Part shown: one piece after another, positions 25,762 to 34,305 of the stretch
Numbering within the stretch: position 1 is the first letter of the stretch
How the letters are laid out: each line of letters starts with the position of its first letter
Source: a virus
DNA: 64,000 bases
IMG/VR virus record: IMGVR_UViG_3300017783_000010
Location: 1-64,000 of that record
Direction: 5' to 3' (one strand)
Notes under the pieces: generated by a model
The model's database searches: none
The model's input: the letters and a program-made list of their open reading frames with translations, nothing else
Told to the model about the DNA's origin: nothing
Translations under genes and position numbers: made by a program

Positions 25762-27518
25762 AATTTAAGGAGTTAGAACTTCTAAACTTTAGGAGTTTTA
25801 AAGGTACACACAATTTTACCTTTTCTGATAAGGGGATTACAATAATAAATGGTAGTAATGGCTCAGGTAAATCCTCATTGATAGAGGCGATGTATTGGAC
25901 TCTTACTGGTAAATTAGTTAAACAAGGGAAGATAGATAGTGCTATATCAGAAGGCTGTAAAAATATGGCTACTTCTTTGGTAATTTCTAAGGGGAAAGAG
26001 GATGTTCGTATTGTTAGGTCTTATGGCTCTAAAAAGTCTTTGCAAGTATATATAAATGAAGTTGCATCTACACATCTACATAAGAAAGATATACAAGAAA
26101 GTATTTATTCATTATTGAATATTACCGAAAATAGTATATCAAATACTTTATTCTTTAACCAGAACAGTAAAAGATTATTAGATGCTTCACAAACGGAAAG
26201 AAAAAATGTATTAAGTGAGTTGTTTAACTTGCAATTACTTGAGGCAGCTAAAGATAAGGCTAGATTAAGGTTAAAGGAGTATCAAAAAGCTTTAACAGAG
26301 AATGAATATATTATATCTTCTGTTAAAGCCAAACTGACCTCTGCTAAAAGTAATCTTATCACTACTAATAGCCATAATGAACGTATATTAAGTCAGAAGG
26401 AAGGTAGAATTAACGACGCTAGAAAAGAACTTAATGAATTTGAGTTCGGATTAACTTCTATAGTTGCTCCTGAAATGCCTAGTAAGGTTACTACTCCAAC
26501 TTTACATGATAGTAGTACTCTTATAGCTACTTATAAAGATGATATTGCCTCTATAAAGGCTGAGATTAGATATGATAAAACTAATTTAGATAGGAAGCAG
26601 CAAGAATTAAAATCTAGCGATTCTATTCAAGTATGTAATATTTGCTGTGAGCAGATTAGTAATCAGGCTACTATTGATATTATACGTAATGAGATAAGTA
26701 CATTAGAGCTAAAAGTACAAAACAATATAGATAATCTTAAGTCTAAGGAGTTAGAACTAACTAAAGCTTCTAACAAGCAGGAAGAGTACGATAAACAGCA
26801 CTCCGAGTATCAATCTTATCTTATACGATTAGACAGATATAATGATAAGTTAGATGTATATTCGGATAGAATAGCTAATCAAGAGGCTAGAAGAAAAAAC
26901 TTACAAGATAGGATAGAAAAGATTAAGCAAGAGGATACTTTATTGTTAGATACTATCAAAATCAAGAATGCTGTTTTTGATTTAGGAAAGACGCTAGAGA
27001 ATTTAGATAAAAAACATAAAGAGATACAGTCTAATCTTGAGGCCTCTGAATTTTGGGTAAAAAAAGGATTTACTGGTAATGGCTTACTTGCTTACATTTT
27101 AAAAAGTAAAGTTAATGAGTTAAATACTATAATTTCTTCCTACTCATACATTTTAGATATTCATGTTAGATTCGAGGTTATAACAGAGGGTAAAACAAAA
27201 CAGATACAGACGATTACGACTATCAATGATATTGATAGAGAGTATGAATGGTTATCTGGGGGAGAAAAAGCTAGAGCTAACTTACTAGTGTCACTAGCAT
27301 TAAGCAAGCTTCTTTCAGGCACTATGAATGCTAATTTGTTAATATTTGATGAAGCATTCTCAGCTTTAGATGAAAAAGGATACGAGGGTATAATTACATT
27401 TATATCCGAAATAGCTAAAGATAAGGAGGTAATTATTATTACTCACAACCTAGACATTGCAGAAGGTCGTAAAGTTCTAATTGAAAAAATTAATAATAAA
27501 TCAAAAATAAGTAGATAA
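25752..27518 (+). CDS. SbcC/gp46-like ATPase subunit
   Basis: 588 residues. Walker A NGSNGSGKSS near residue 35, ABC signature WLSGGEKARANL, Walker B LLIFDEAFSALDE, and a central coiled coil with the zinc hook VCNICCEQI. Shorter arms than bacterial SbcC, similar to T4 gp46. With the preceding gene it should process DNA ends for recombination-dependent replication or repair. Confidence 0.9.
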   Translation: MYIKFKELELLNFRSFKGTHNFTFSDKGITIINGSNGSGKSSLIEAMYWTLTGKLVKQGKIDSAISEGCKNMATSLVISKGKEDVRIVRSYGSKKSLQVYINEVASTHLHKKDIQESIYSLLNITENSISNTLFFNQNSKRLLDASQTERKNVLSELFNLQLLEAAKDKARLRLKEYQKALTENEYIISSVKAKLTSAKSNLITTNSHNERILSQKEGRINDARKELNEFEFGLTSIVAPEMPSKVTTPTLHDSSTLIATYKDDIASIKAEIRYDKTNLDRKQQELKSSDSIQVCNICCEQISNQATIDIIRNEISTLELKVQNNIDNLKSKELELTKASNKQEEYDKQHSEYQSYLIRLDRYNDKLDVYSDRIANQEARRKNLQDRIEKIKQEDTLLLDTIKIKNAVFDLGKTLENLDKKHKEIQSNLEASEFWVKKGFTGNGLLAYILKSKVNELNTIISSYSYILDIHVRFEVITEGKTKQIQTITTINDIDREYEWLSGGEKARANLLVSLALSKLLSGTMNANLLIFDEAFSALDEKGYEGIITFISEIAKDKEVIIITHNLDIAEGRKVLIEKINNKSKISR

Positions 27519-28921
27519 TGAGGTCATATATTAGATTAGAAAAGGGAAAAGAAAAAGAACAGAATCACATAACTATGACGGAAATATCTTACGAGGATGA
27601 AAGATATTCCATATTATTCCTATCAAATGAGGGTGTAATAGATAATATGCTAAACAATATTGCAGGCAGCTTAGAAAAACAAGAAAATAGGATTGGCGAA
27701 TCTTACATATTCGATACAATCATACATGAGTATGAGTCATCCTCTCTAAGAGATTTTTCAACCGAATTTACAAAGTCACTAACCCAGTTTGGTTCAGCAT
27801 TAAGGTGGGGTCTATTTATTGTGGATGAGCTATTAGATACTGTAACGGTTGTCCTAGATGAGTTAGGAACAATACCTGTTTACTACCGATTATCTGCAGA
27901 AAAAATCGAACTGACAACTAGACTATTTTTTCAAAAAGGTGTAGAGTGGTCACATGATGGAGTTACCCAGATAATCGGTAATAATATGTCAAGCGATTAC
28001 TCATTATTATCGGACTGGTATCCCCTAAAGGCTAATTCTTGCTACAAGTTTACATTAGGTAATGATAGCATTGAGTCAGTTCAAAACTTAAATATTAGTA
28101 AATTAGGTATACCAGTTCTGCCTCATATAGCTGAGGAATTTAACTTTAAAACGAGTTACGACTCGTATGATAATGTGATACAGACTTTTAAGTATATATT
28201 TAGTAAAACCGTAGAATCTTTACCTAATAACTGCGCTTATTTAGCGCAAGGATCGCCTCTTGATGCTCTTATTATTGAAGAGATGTTCTCCAGAGGGATT
28301 AAATTTAAAGTATTCTACATAAATGGATTATCTGATACTTATGTAGAATATTTTAAATCGTTTCATGGTCTTAAAACGTGTGATGCGACTGAACTAAAAG
28401 TAGATATTGAAGATACAAAATTCAATGAAATACTATGTAGCTTTGATTATTCTGATTATTTCGTAACAAACGCTATATCACAAATTAAAAAAGATGGTTT
28501 TGATGAGGTATTTGGTTGCTTTGCCGCAAGTTATTTCTTACATGACTGGAAAGGAGGAGAATCAGATATTGCGACACACGCACTAGAAGAATTTATAACG
28601 ATGAAACAAGATTACCGATCCAGAATTGGTAAACTTATTGCCGATATATCATTTGTGGCTAAGATTGAAGTCAATGACTTACTAACTAGTGATCTAGTAA
28701 CTAGCGTGATGCATGGATTCTCGATAGCTAGTATGATAGCAGAACTTTCAAACTCAAATATTGATGACTTCGCTAAGTTTCTTAGAAATCTTTATTTCTC
28801 ATATGGCATTAAGAAAGAAATAATCAATGAAACACCTACCTTTTTGTTTACCCCACTTGGAGGCAGTTCAATAGAGCAAAAAGAGGCTTTAGCTGAAAAA
28901 ATTATTTCTTCTTTACTGTAA
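27518..28921 (+). CDS. AsnB-like protein with degenerate PP-loop
   Basis: 467 residues. The layout resembles an asparagine-synthase-type protein: a glutaminase-like part ending WGLFIVDELLDTVTVVLDELGTIPVYY, then a helix and NCAYLAQGSPLDALIIEEMF in the place of the ATP-binding SGGLDS loop. The loop is changed (SGG to AQGSP), so ATP pyrophosphatase activity may be lost or altered. No N-terminal catalytic Cys follows Met. ATG overlaps the SbcC stop. Homology is inferred from pattern, not proven. Confidence 0.55.
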   Translation: MRSYIRLEKGKEKEQNHITMTEISYEDERYSILFLSNEGVIDNMLNNIAGSLEKQENRIGESYIFDTIIHEYESSSLRDFSTEFTKSLTQFGSALRWGLFIVDELLDTVTVVLDELGTIPVYYRLSAEKIELTTRLFFQKGVEWSHDGVTQIIGNNMSSDYSLLSDWYPLKANSCYKFTLGNDSIESVQNLNISKLGIPVLPHIAEEFNFKTSYDSYDNVIQTFKYIFSKTVESLPNNCAYLAQGSPLDALIIEEMFSRGIKFKVFYINGLSDTYVEYFKSFHGLKTCDATELKVDIEDTKFNEILCSFDYSDYFVTNAISQIKKDGFDEVFGCFAASYFLHDWKGGESDIATHALEEFITMKQDYRSRIGKLIADISFVAKIEVNDLLTSDLVTSVMHGFSIASMIAELSNSNIDDFAKFLRNLYFSYGIKKEIINETPTFLFTPLGGSSIEQKEALAEKIISSLL

Positions 28922-28940
28922 GTTAATAAAATATTTTTTA

Positions 28941-28972
28941 AGATTTGCTTGCAATTGCGAGCAAATCTTTTT
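28941..28972 (+). terminator. Intrinsic terminator
   Basis: Stem AGATTTGC/GCAAATCT, loop TTGCAATTGCGA, U-run. Same module as at 20387, again followed by a promoter-like spacer (TTGCAGTCATTATCTAATTA). Confidence 0.8.
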
Positions 28973-29006
28973 AAATTGCAGTCATTATCTAATTAAACTA
29001 AATATT

Positions 29007-29384
29007 ATGTCATTATCAGAAGCACCAACTACACTCTTAGGAAAAACAGTTCGCTCTATCAGAGAACTAAGTGATGGCTGTATTTCCCTAGAATTTACTG
29101 ATGGCTCTACTTTTTGGCTAAATAGCTCGACAACATTAGCTCCAATAGTTGACTGTAGCAACGATAACTTATTAGGAAACGTTATTGTTGGTATAAAATT
29201 TGAATCAACTATTAAATTAGATGAATCTTTTTATACTTGCAGTATAGAAGTATATAATGATGAAACGTCCTCATACCAGATGTTTTCGATCTGGCTAAAA
29301 GGATTAAGCGGTAAGAAAGAGGAGATGCGAAGAAACTTAAAAACAAATCCACTTCATTTTGTGAATGCAGATTTACCATTTTAA
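29007..29384 (+). CDS. Hypothetical protein, DUF7448-like pattern
   Basis: 125 residues. 'LLGKTVRSIRELSDGCISLEFTDGSTFWL' followed by strands recalls a small phage beta family (DUF7448-like), tentatively. Starts the ThyA operon. Confidence 0.5.
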   Translation: MSLSEAPTTLLGKTVRSIRELSDGCISLEFTDGSTFWLNSSTTLAPIVDCSNDNLLGNVIVGIKFESTIKLDESFYTCSIEVYNDETSSYQMFSIWLKGLSGKKEEMRRNLKTNPLHFVNADLPF

Positions 29385-29386
29385 TT

Positions 29387-29626
29387 ATGAACACGATTAT
29401 TATAATATTGCTCCTACTTGCATTAGTAGGGCATTACAAAATAAATAAAATGAAAGAAGTTATTAAGTTTTTAACCATAGCAGTCATGTATTTTTTAATA
29501 TTTGCATACGATATAGAGTATCATAGGGATGTATATACATGGCTATGGCTCTTAAACAGTATTATATTTATACTATTTGGTGCGATATCTTATACTAATT
29601 ATAAAAAAAAATTAAATAAAATATGA
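29387..29626 (+). CDS. Three-TM membrane protein
   Basis: 79 residues, hydrophobic segments at about 2-15, 26-42 and 52-70, basic C-terminus. Overlaps thyA by 4 bp. Unknown. Confidence 0.55.
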   Translation: MNTIIIILLLLALVGHYKINKMKEVIKFLTIAVMYFLIFAYDIEYHRDVYTWLWLLNSIIFILFGAISYTNYKKKLNKI

Positions 29627-30408
29627 AACAATATCACGATCTGTTAGAAAAACTTGTTCATTCAAGTACAAACAAGGATGACCGAACAGGAACAGGAACA
29701 TTGAGCGTATTCGGTCATCAAATGCGTTTCGACTTGAGTCAAGGGTTCCCGTTAGTGACTACAAAGAAGGTACATTTTAAATCCATTGTACATGAACTTC
29801 TGTGGTTCTTAAAAGGGGATACCAATATTAAATACCTACAAGAAAATGGTGTACGTATTTGGAATGAATGGGCAGATGAAAATGGTAGTATTGGTAAGGG
29901 GTATGGCTATCAATGGAGAAACTGGAATGGAAGCGGTATTGACCAAATTGCAAAAGCAGTAGAGACTATAAAGAATAATCCAGATTCTCGTCGTATTATT
30001 GTATCTGCATGGAATGTAGAGCAGCTAGACGAGATGCAACTACCTCCTTGTCATGCGTTCTTCCAATTTTATGTAGCCGAGGGTAAATTATCATGTCAAT
30101 TGTATCAGCGTTCGGCTGATGTATTTCTTGGTGTACCTTTTAATATTGCTTCTTATTCACTACTAACGATGATGATGGCACAGGTTTGTGATCTGGAAGC
30201 AGGAGAATTTGCACACACTCTTGGTGATGCACACTTATACAAGAATCATTTGGAGCAAGCAAAGCTTCAATTGTCTCGTTCACCAAGGTCTTTACCCTCA
30301 ATAAAAATCAATCCTCATGTGGACGATATATTTTCTTTCCAATTTGATGACTTTGAGTTGATAGATTATAATCCTTATTCACATATCAAAGCAAAAGTAG
30401 CTGTATAA
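29623..30408 (+). CDS. thyA: Thymidylate synthase
   Basis: 261 residues, full length. Typical ThyA features: [30 protein letters not shown] at the start, catalytic Cys143 in [27 protein letters not shown], and the [10 protein letters not shown] folate/dUMP segment. Converts dUMP to dTMP with methylene-THF, feeding phage DNA synthesis in an AT-rich genome. The start overlaps the membrane-protein gene and the stop overlaps the next ATG. Confidence 0.97.
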   Translation: MKQYHDLLEKLVHSSTNKDDRTGTGTLSVFGHQMRFDLSQGFPLVTTKKVHFKSIVHELLWFLKGDTNIKYLQENGVRIWNEWADENGSIGKGYGYQWRNWNGSGIDQIAKAVETIKNNPDSRRIIVSAWNVEQLDEMQLPPCHAFFQFYVAEGKLSCQLYQRSADVFLGVPFNIASYSLLTMMMAQVCDLEAGEFAHTLGDAHLYKNHLEQAKLQLSRSPRSLPSIKINPHVDDIFSFQFDDFELIDYNPYSHIKAKVAV

Positions 30409-30515
30409 TGAAAGACAACTTTTTTAAAGCATTAGGAACAGCTTTGTTTCTTATGTTAATAACATTAATATTTATTTTATCAATAATATTAACACTAGTA
30501 TTAATATACATATGA
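30408..30515 (+). CDS. Tiny single-TM protein
   Basis: 35 residues ([20 protein letters not shown]...), one long hydrophobic helix. ATG overlaps the thyA stop and its own stop overlaps the next ATG, so it is a real link in a translationally coupled chain. Confidence 0.55.
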   Translation: MKDNFFKALGTALFLMLITLIFILSIILTLVLIYI

Positions 30516-31447
30516 AATATTCAACATACTTTTTTGATTCGCTAGGATGGATGCGAATGAACAGATGGCCAGAGGAATATAAAAATTTTCAAGAAAATAA
30601 AGAAGAGATTCTTTATAATCCTGACTTGGCTTGGCAAGACTGTAATGCAGGCGATTCTCTTTACAGAACTTGCATCTATCTAGCACTAATCGGTAATACA
30701 TCTCAAGCAGATAGGTTTATTACAGACTATTTAGAGGATATGATAAACTCAGGAGAGTATTACAGGCATCCTACCGATTCTAAAAAGCATATCTCAAGAG
30801 ATCAAATTATTGCTCTTTGCTTTTTCTTGTATAGATTCAATAAAAAAGAATTAATTAAAAAGATTGCAAGACAGCACAGATTTAGATTTACACTTAAATC
30901 TAAGTACGGAACAGGCGCATATCAAAGCCTTGATTTCTATCTGTTTTTGCAAGCAATTGCGGGCAACTGGATAGCTCGATGTCTATATATGATGCTCGAT
31001 GGCTTAATATTCCCTTGCATGATGGCTTGGAATGTCATAGTAAGAGGTATATTCAGAATGAAGTTTAGACCCTTAGAGCAAGCATTATCCTACATCCCAT
31101 CACAAAAAGAACGTAATGGGGGTAAACTACTGTATCCAAAATATGCGCTATTCCTTAATAGCTTGCAGCATTATATGCTATTCGGTAAATCCTCGATGTA
31201 TGGCAAACTAAAAAGAAAGCTGATTCATAATTCAAATGTATATTGTAGATCGTTAGTATATTACGATGGGTCGCCTACCTTGCATGATGTATTTACAACG
31301 CATACAGAAATAGAAGGCGGTGTACATCTAAGATACCTAGAGGGATCGCAAAGACTAAAAAAGCTGAAAAAAGCTGCATTAGAAAATCAGCTTCAATACT
31401 CATTAACAGTAAATCTAGGAATTTTATTGCTTCTGACAAAAGATTAA
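30512..31447 (+). CDS. Hypothetical helical protein
   Basis: 311 residues, helical, with Trp/Tyr-rich segments (WQDCNAGDSLYRTCIYLALIGN) and HISRDQIIALCFFLYRF. A hydrophobic stretch near 160-180 may be membrane-associated. Recalls alpha/alpha-barrel proteins but no family assigned. Followed by a terminator-promoter cassette. Confidence 0.5.
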   Translation: MKYSTYFFDSLGWMRMNRWPEEYKNFQENKEEILYNPDLAWQDCNAGDSLYRTCIYLALIGNTSQADRFITDYLEDMINSGEYYRHPTDSKKHISRDQIIALCFFLYRFNKKELIKKIARQHRFRFTLKSKYGTGAYQSLDFYLFLQAIAGNWIARCLYMMLDGLIFPCMMAWNVIVRGIFRMKFRPLEQALSYIPSQKERNGGKLLYPKYALFLNSLQHYMLFGKSSMYGKLKRKLIHNSNVYCRSLVYYDGSPTLHDVFTTHTEIEGGVHLRYLEGSQRLKKLKKAALENQLQYSLTVNLGILLLLTKD

Positions 31448-31467
31448 AATATTTTTTAAAAAATAGG

Positions 31468-31602
31468 TTGGACGCAATCGCTTGCAATTCAATGAGTTGT
31501 AAGCGATTTTTTTATTTTATATAAAATTTATTATATTAATTACTTGCAGGGTATTGTTTATTGTCTTATATTGCAGACATATTATTTAATCAATCAAAAA
31601 CT
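31468..31602 (+). promoter_or_regulatory. Terminator-promoter cassette, copy 1
   Basis: A 135-bp module: stem AATCGCTTGCAA/TTGTAAGCGATT with a seven-T run (31476-31513), then an AT-rich spacer, TTG and TATATTGC (31567 onward), ending in ATTATTTAATCAATCAAAAA. Nearly identical copies at 34378 and 35275. It starts array B. Confidence 0.8.
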
Positions 31603-31605
31603 TTT

Positions 31606-31812
31606 ATGGAAACTGCAAAAATATCAATAAAAATCGGGGAAGAGCTAGAAGAAACAGGAATGGTAAATGTTTGGTGGTGGAAAGATGGAAGTGAGCCAAA
31701 CCAAGAGTGGAAAACAAAAAGACCGATATGGGAGTTTCTTGATTCAAAAAAAAACATTTATGCTGACAATAGGAGAAACAATTGTAATAAAGAAATTAAA
31801 ACTAAAACGTAA
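31606..31812 (+). CDS. Cassette gene: hypothetical
   Basis: 68 residues from ATG 31606, preferred over a TTG in the promoter. Trp-rich (VNVWWWKDGSEPNQEW), basic C-terminus. First gene after the promoter cassette. Unknown. Confidence 0.55.
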   Translation: METAKISIKIGEELEETGMVNVWWWKDGSEPNQEWKTKRPIWEFLDSKKNIYADNRRNNCNKEIKTKT

Positions 31813-31833
31813 TTTCGAGTTTGTTCAGTAATG

Positions 31834-31886
31834 CAGCATAACGTTCAATGTATCGCACGTTTTAATGTGCTATACATAGTGTTAGG
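31834..31886 (+). other. attC-like site B1
   Basis: R'' CAGCATAACG, L'' ATGTATCGCAC (31848-31858), L' GTGCTATACAT (31867-31877), R' AGTGTTAGG. 53 bp; ten of eleven stem positions pair. Confidence 0.8.
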
Positions 31887-31920
31887 TTTTAGTAGAAATT
31901 ATTAAAAATTATTAAAAATT

Positions 31921-32058
31921 ATGTATTACGCAGAAAAAATAATAAACGGGATATTACATTGTAAGCACACCCCTAACGGAAAGTGGAATATTAAATGTTA
32001 CAGGGGTGATATTGATAAACCCGAAAAACAAACGGTGATACTTATTGATAAGTGGTAG
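31921..32058 (+). CDS. Cassette gene: tiny hypothetical
   Basis: 45 residues (MYYAEKIINGILHCKHTPNG...). Resembles short beta proteins of the 'NGILHCKxTPNGKW' type seen in other small ORFs; no family named. Confidence 0.5.
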   Translation: MYYAEKIINGILHCKHTPNGKWNIKCYRGDIDKPEKQTVILIDKW

Positions 32059-32063
32059 CTTGC

Positions 32064-32160
32064 GCATAACGCCTACGGCTATGAATTGAAGTCGTGTAAC
32101 AAATGTTCGATTCAAAGAAATAACCTTAACAAAGGCTTTTATTTATAGCCATTGTTAGCA
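32064..32160 (+). other. attC-like site B2
   Basis: R'' GCATAACG, L'' GGCTATGAA, L' TTTATAGCC (32142-32150), R' ATTGTTAGCA. 97 bp. Confidence 0.75.
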
Positions 32161-32172
32161 AATTTTAAAATT

Positions 32173-32364
32173 ATGATTAAAGAAATTGAAACATTGATTG
32201 ATGTAGAAGTAAGCATAAACAGAAGTATTTTAATCTACGAACTTCTTGGGTATTTTGGTGATAGACTTCCAGAAGATGTACAAACTGAAATGAGAGAACG
32301 GGCAGTAAAAGAATCCAAACAAGTTGATAAAATGACCAATAAGGTGGTTAAGCGGTTGCAATAA
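32173..32364 (+). CDS. Cassette gene: small helical protein
   Basis: 63 residues from ATG 32173; the TTG at 32152 overlaps the R' box. Helical and charged (RERAVKESKQVDKMTNKVVKRL). Unknown. Confidence 0.55.
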   Translation: MIKEIETLIDVEVSINRSILIYELLGYFGDRLPEDVQTEMRERAVKESKQVDKMTNKVVKRLQ

Positions 32365-32373
32365 TTTTTATTG

Positions 32374-32441
32374 TTGCTAACGGTTTGGCTATGTGCTGAA
32401 CGTAGAGTAACGGAGTTTTGCATATAGGTAATGTTATATGC
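32374..32441 (+). other. attC-like site B3
   Basis: R'' TTGCTAACGG, L'' GGCTATGTGC, L' GCATATAG (one G-T pair), R' ATGTTATATGC. 68 bp. Confidence 0.7.
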
Positions 32442-32471
32442 TTTTTATTAACAGATTTAAAGTAAAATATT

Positions 32472-32654
32472 ATGAAAAGATTTAATTTAAAATACAACGT
32501 AGGAAAAGTAAAGTATTTAGTTTCTTACCATAATGGAGAAAAGAAACATAAAGATGGAAGCGACTTCTTTGATATTGCTTACTTTAAAAATAAAGTAAAA
32601 CTAAATGCTTTTACGAATGAATTACTAAAACAAGGGTACGTTAATTGCATATAA
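32472..32654 (+). CDS. Cassette gene: small basic protein
   Basis: 60 residues (MKRFNLKYNVGKVKYLVSYHNG...), beta-strand then helix layout, Lys-rich. The stop TAA sits in the R'' box. Unknown. Confidence 0.55.
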   Translation: MKRFNLKYNVGKVKYLVSYHNGEKKHKDGSDFFDIAYFKNKVKLNAFTNELLKQGYVNCI

Positions 32655-32711
32655 CGGAATCGTATAAGATTTCGTGCGAGGTACGAGGATGAATTTTATA
32701 CAGTGTTACCC
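32645..32711 (+). other. attC-like site B4
   Basis: R'' TTGCATATAACGG, L'' GTATAAGATTTC (32662-32673), L' GAATTTTATAC (32691-32701), R' TGTTACCC. 67 bp. Confidence 0.75.
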
Positions 32712-33405
32712 ATCTGTATTTTTAAAAATGGCAATTAGTGAGGAACGAACTAAAATTAAAGAGAATGAGTAAGAAATATAATATTATTTATGCTGACCCA
32801 GCTTGGGAACAAAAAGCAGGTAGACCATTAAGTGGTGGCTACAAAAAAGAAAATGGTGTGCAAGTATTTAACCCTAAAAGCGATAAATCTGCAGACTTAC
32901 CTTATAGCACAATGAAGTTTGAGGATATAGTAAACTTACCTATTAAAAAACTAACTGATGATAACTGTCATTTGTATTTATGGGTTACTAATAAGTATTT
33001 AATGAAAGCTGAACAAGTTATTAAAGCTTGGGGTTTTAAATACTCTACTACTTTAGTTTGGTGTAAGAAACCAATAGGTAGTGGAATGGGGGGAACATTT
33101 AAAGTGTCTACAGAATATTTAATATTTGCTACTAAGGGTAAGGTTAATGAATTAGTAAGAGAAAAAGTAAATGGCACTTGGTTTGAAGAAAAAAGACAAT
33201 ATGTAAATGGTTATCCTTGCCATTCTAAAAAACCAGATTTCTTTTATGAATTAATAGAGAAAGTATCTAAAGGTAAAAAACTTGAATTATTTTCAAGAAA
33301 TGAGCGTAAAGATTGGGATGCTTGGGGAAATGAAATAGAAAATTCAATTACGATTGAGTAAGCACGTATGAGTGGTTGCCATTTTTAAAAATACAGATGG
33401 GTAAC
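32705..33405. repeat. 30-bp perfect inverted repeats around methylase
   Basis: 32705-32734 and 33376-33405 are exact reverse complements over 30 bp (GTTACCCATCTG... / ...CAGATGGGTAAC). The outer 7 bp are the R' and R'' boxes, so the cassette-end match extends far beyond the usual box. Confidence 0.95.
32765..33361 (+). CDS. Cassette gene: MT-A70-type adenine methyltransferase
   Basis: 198 residues from ATG 32765 (a GTG nine codons upstream lies in the inverted repeat). Motif IV is DPAW (Asp11), the MT-A70-type DPPW variant; then LPYSTMKFEDI, HLYLWVTNKYLMKA, STTLVWCKKP.GSGMGG and STEYLIFATKG. This is the phage/prophage DNA N6-adenine methylase branch. A lone methylase with no nuclease partner fits anti-restriction. 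Only cassette cargo with a clear function. Confidence 0.85.
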   Translation: MSKKYNIIYADPAWEQKAGRPLSGGYKKENGVQVFNPKSDKSADLPYSTMKFEDIVNLPIKKLTDDNCHLYLWVTNKYLMKAEQVIKAWGFKYSTTLVWCKKPIGSGMGGTFKVSTEYLIFATKGKVNELVREKVNGTWFEEKRQYVNGYPCHSKKPDFFYELIEKVSKGKKLELFSRNERKDWDAWGNEIENSITIE

Positions 33406-33496
33406 GGTTTGAATAAGATTAGTAGCGCAACGCTACACACCTTAATGGTTGCACCTGCCCTATTTGCGCTATTAATTTTATTTGTTGTTATAGGGC
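33399..33496 (+). other. attC-like site B5 (longest stem)
   Basis: R'' GGGTAACGG, L'' AATAAGATTAGTAGCGCAA (33412-33430), L' TTGCGCTATTAATTTTATT (33464-33482; 17 of 19 pair), R' GTTATAGGGC. 98 bp. Confidence 0.88.
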
Positions 33497-33512
33497 GTTT
33501 TATACTTGAATT

Positions 33513-33716
33513 ATGAATATTAATGAAGTTTTTAAAAAATACCCAAACGAAGAACCAAGCTATAATGGCGTTAACTATCTAACGCTAGTTGATGTAAATG
33601 GTAATATTAGTTATGCAATCACATATTTTAATGATAACGCAGAATTTGAACCTAAATGGGGTAAGGTAGTAGCATTTGCAGACAAACAACCAAGTGATAT
33701 TTTAAATGCCCTATAA
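33513..33716 (+). CDS. Cassette gene: small acidic hypothetical
   Basis: 67 residues (MNINEVFKKYPNEEPSYNG...). Beta-rich and acidic. The stop codon lies in R'' GCCCTATAACG. Unknown. Confidence 0.55.
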   Translation: MNINEVFKKYPNEEPSYNGVNYLTLVDVNGNISYAITYFNDNAEFEPKWGKVVAFADKQPSDILNAL

Positions 33717-33762
33717 CGTAATTGTATAACAAAAGTTACGTGAAAATAATTACTGTATTTAT

Positions 33763-33792
33763 TTGGTATGTATAAAATATTTACTATCTTTG
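33763..33792 (+). promoter_or_regulatory. Promoter of the in-loop gene pair
   Basis: TTG at 33763, 19-bp spacer, TATCTTTG at 33785-33792. The only clear promoter inside either cassette array. Confidence 0.75.
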
Positions 33793-33819
33793 TTAAACAA
33801 TAACTTAAAAACAGATATT

Positions 33820-34017
33820 ATGAGTACTACAGAAAAGACATTACAAGCCTTTACAAAAGAAGTAAACCCGCTAAATGAAAACTGCATCTGCATTTTTGAA
33901 CAAAGAGCAGTTAGAAAGCATTTACTATTCCAAATTGATAAAGCAAATTTTGAAAGCGATAACGAGTTTTTAAATGCAGTTGATTTTATACTAATTTCAT
34001 TAAATAAGAACTTGTAA
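33820..34017 (+). CDS. Hypothetical, first of a gene pair
   Basis: 65 residues from ATG 33820 (an upstream in-frame ATG lies in the promoter). Sequence MSTTEKTLQAFTKEVNPLNENC. Stop overlaps the next ATG. With the RHH-like partner, own promoter and position in a cassette array, a toxin-antitoxin-like pair is possible. Confidence 0.55.
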   Translation: MSTTEKTLQAFTKEVNPLNENCICIFEQRAVRKHLLFQIDKANFESDNEFLNAVDFILISLNKNL

Positions 34018-34166
34018 TGGCGACTAAAAAAGTAACAATTACAATCACAGACGAAATGCACCAAAAAGGAAACGACTTATCTGTTTTGGTGCTTGGGAAT
34101 GAAAACTTTAGTGGCTTAATAAGCTATATGATTAATAAACTTCATAAAGAAACGAATAGCAAGTAA
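34017..34166 (+). CDS. Ribbon-helix-helix-like small protein
   Basis: 49 residues. A basic strand KKVTITITDEM, then a helix, FSGLISYMINKLHKE: the size and strand-helix-helix pattern of RHH regulators. 1-bp overlap with the preceding gene. May autoregulate the promoter at 33763. Confidence 0.55.
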   Translation: MATKKVTITITDEMHQKGNDLSVLVLGNENFSGLISYMINKLHKETNSK

Positions 34167-34179
34167 TTTTTGTTATACG

Positions 34180-34305
34180 TTGTTATGTGCGCTTTTTGCG
34201 CTTGTAGTGGTGGTTTTAATGCACTAGTCTAGTCTAGCGAAAATACGTTGGCAATGAGGATTGTGAAACGAACTGCAACAAACTTAAACCACCATTACAC
34301 ATAAC
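34180..34305 (+). other. Non-coding cassette with long hairpin
   Basis: Between R' GTTATGTG and R'' CACATAAC there is no ORF. Inside are the small stem GCGCTTTTTGCGC and a longer pairing of GTAGTGGTGGTTT with AAACCACCATTAC. It may encode a structured RNA or be an emptied cassette. Confidence 0.55.

Larger units (their letters stand above)
33708..34190 (+). other. attC-like site B6 with genes in its loop
   Basis: R'' GCCCTATAACG, L'' TTGTATAACAAAA (33722-33734), L' TTTTTGTTATAC (34167-34178), R' TTGTTATGTGC (34180-34190). The loop of about 430 bp holds a promoter and two overlapping genes. Either an unusually long attC or an insertion into an attC loop. Confidence 0.6.

Noticed and set aside
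31960-32000. CCCCTAACGG in the 45-residue gene as an additional attC border
   Set aside because: Lies inside a coding frame and lacks a paired L''/L' and R' nearby; probably chance.
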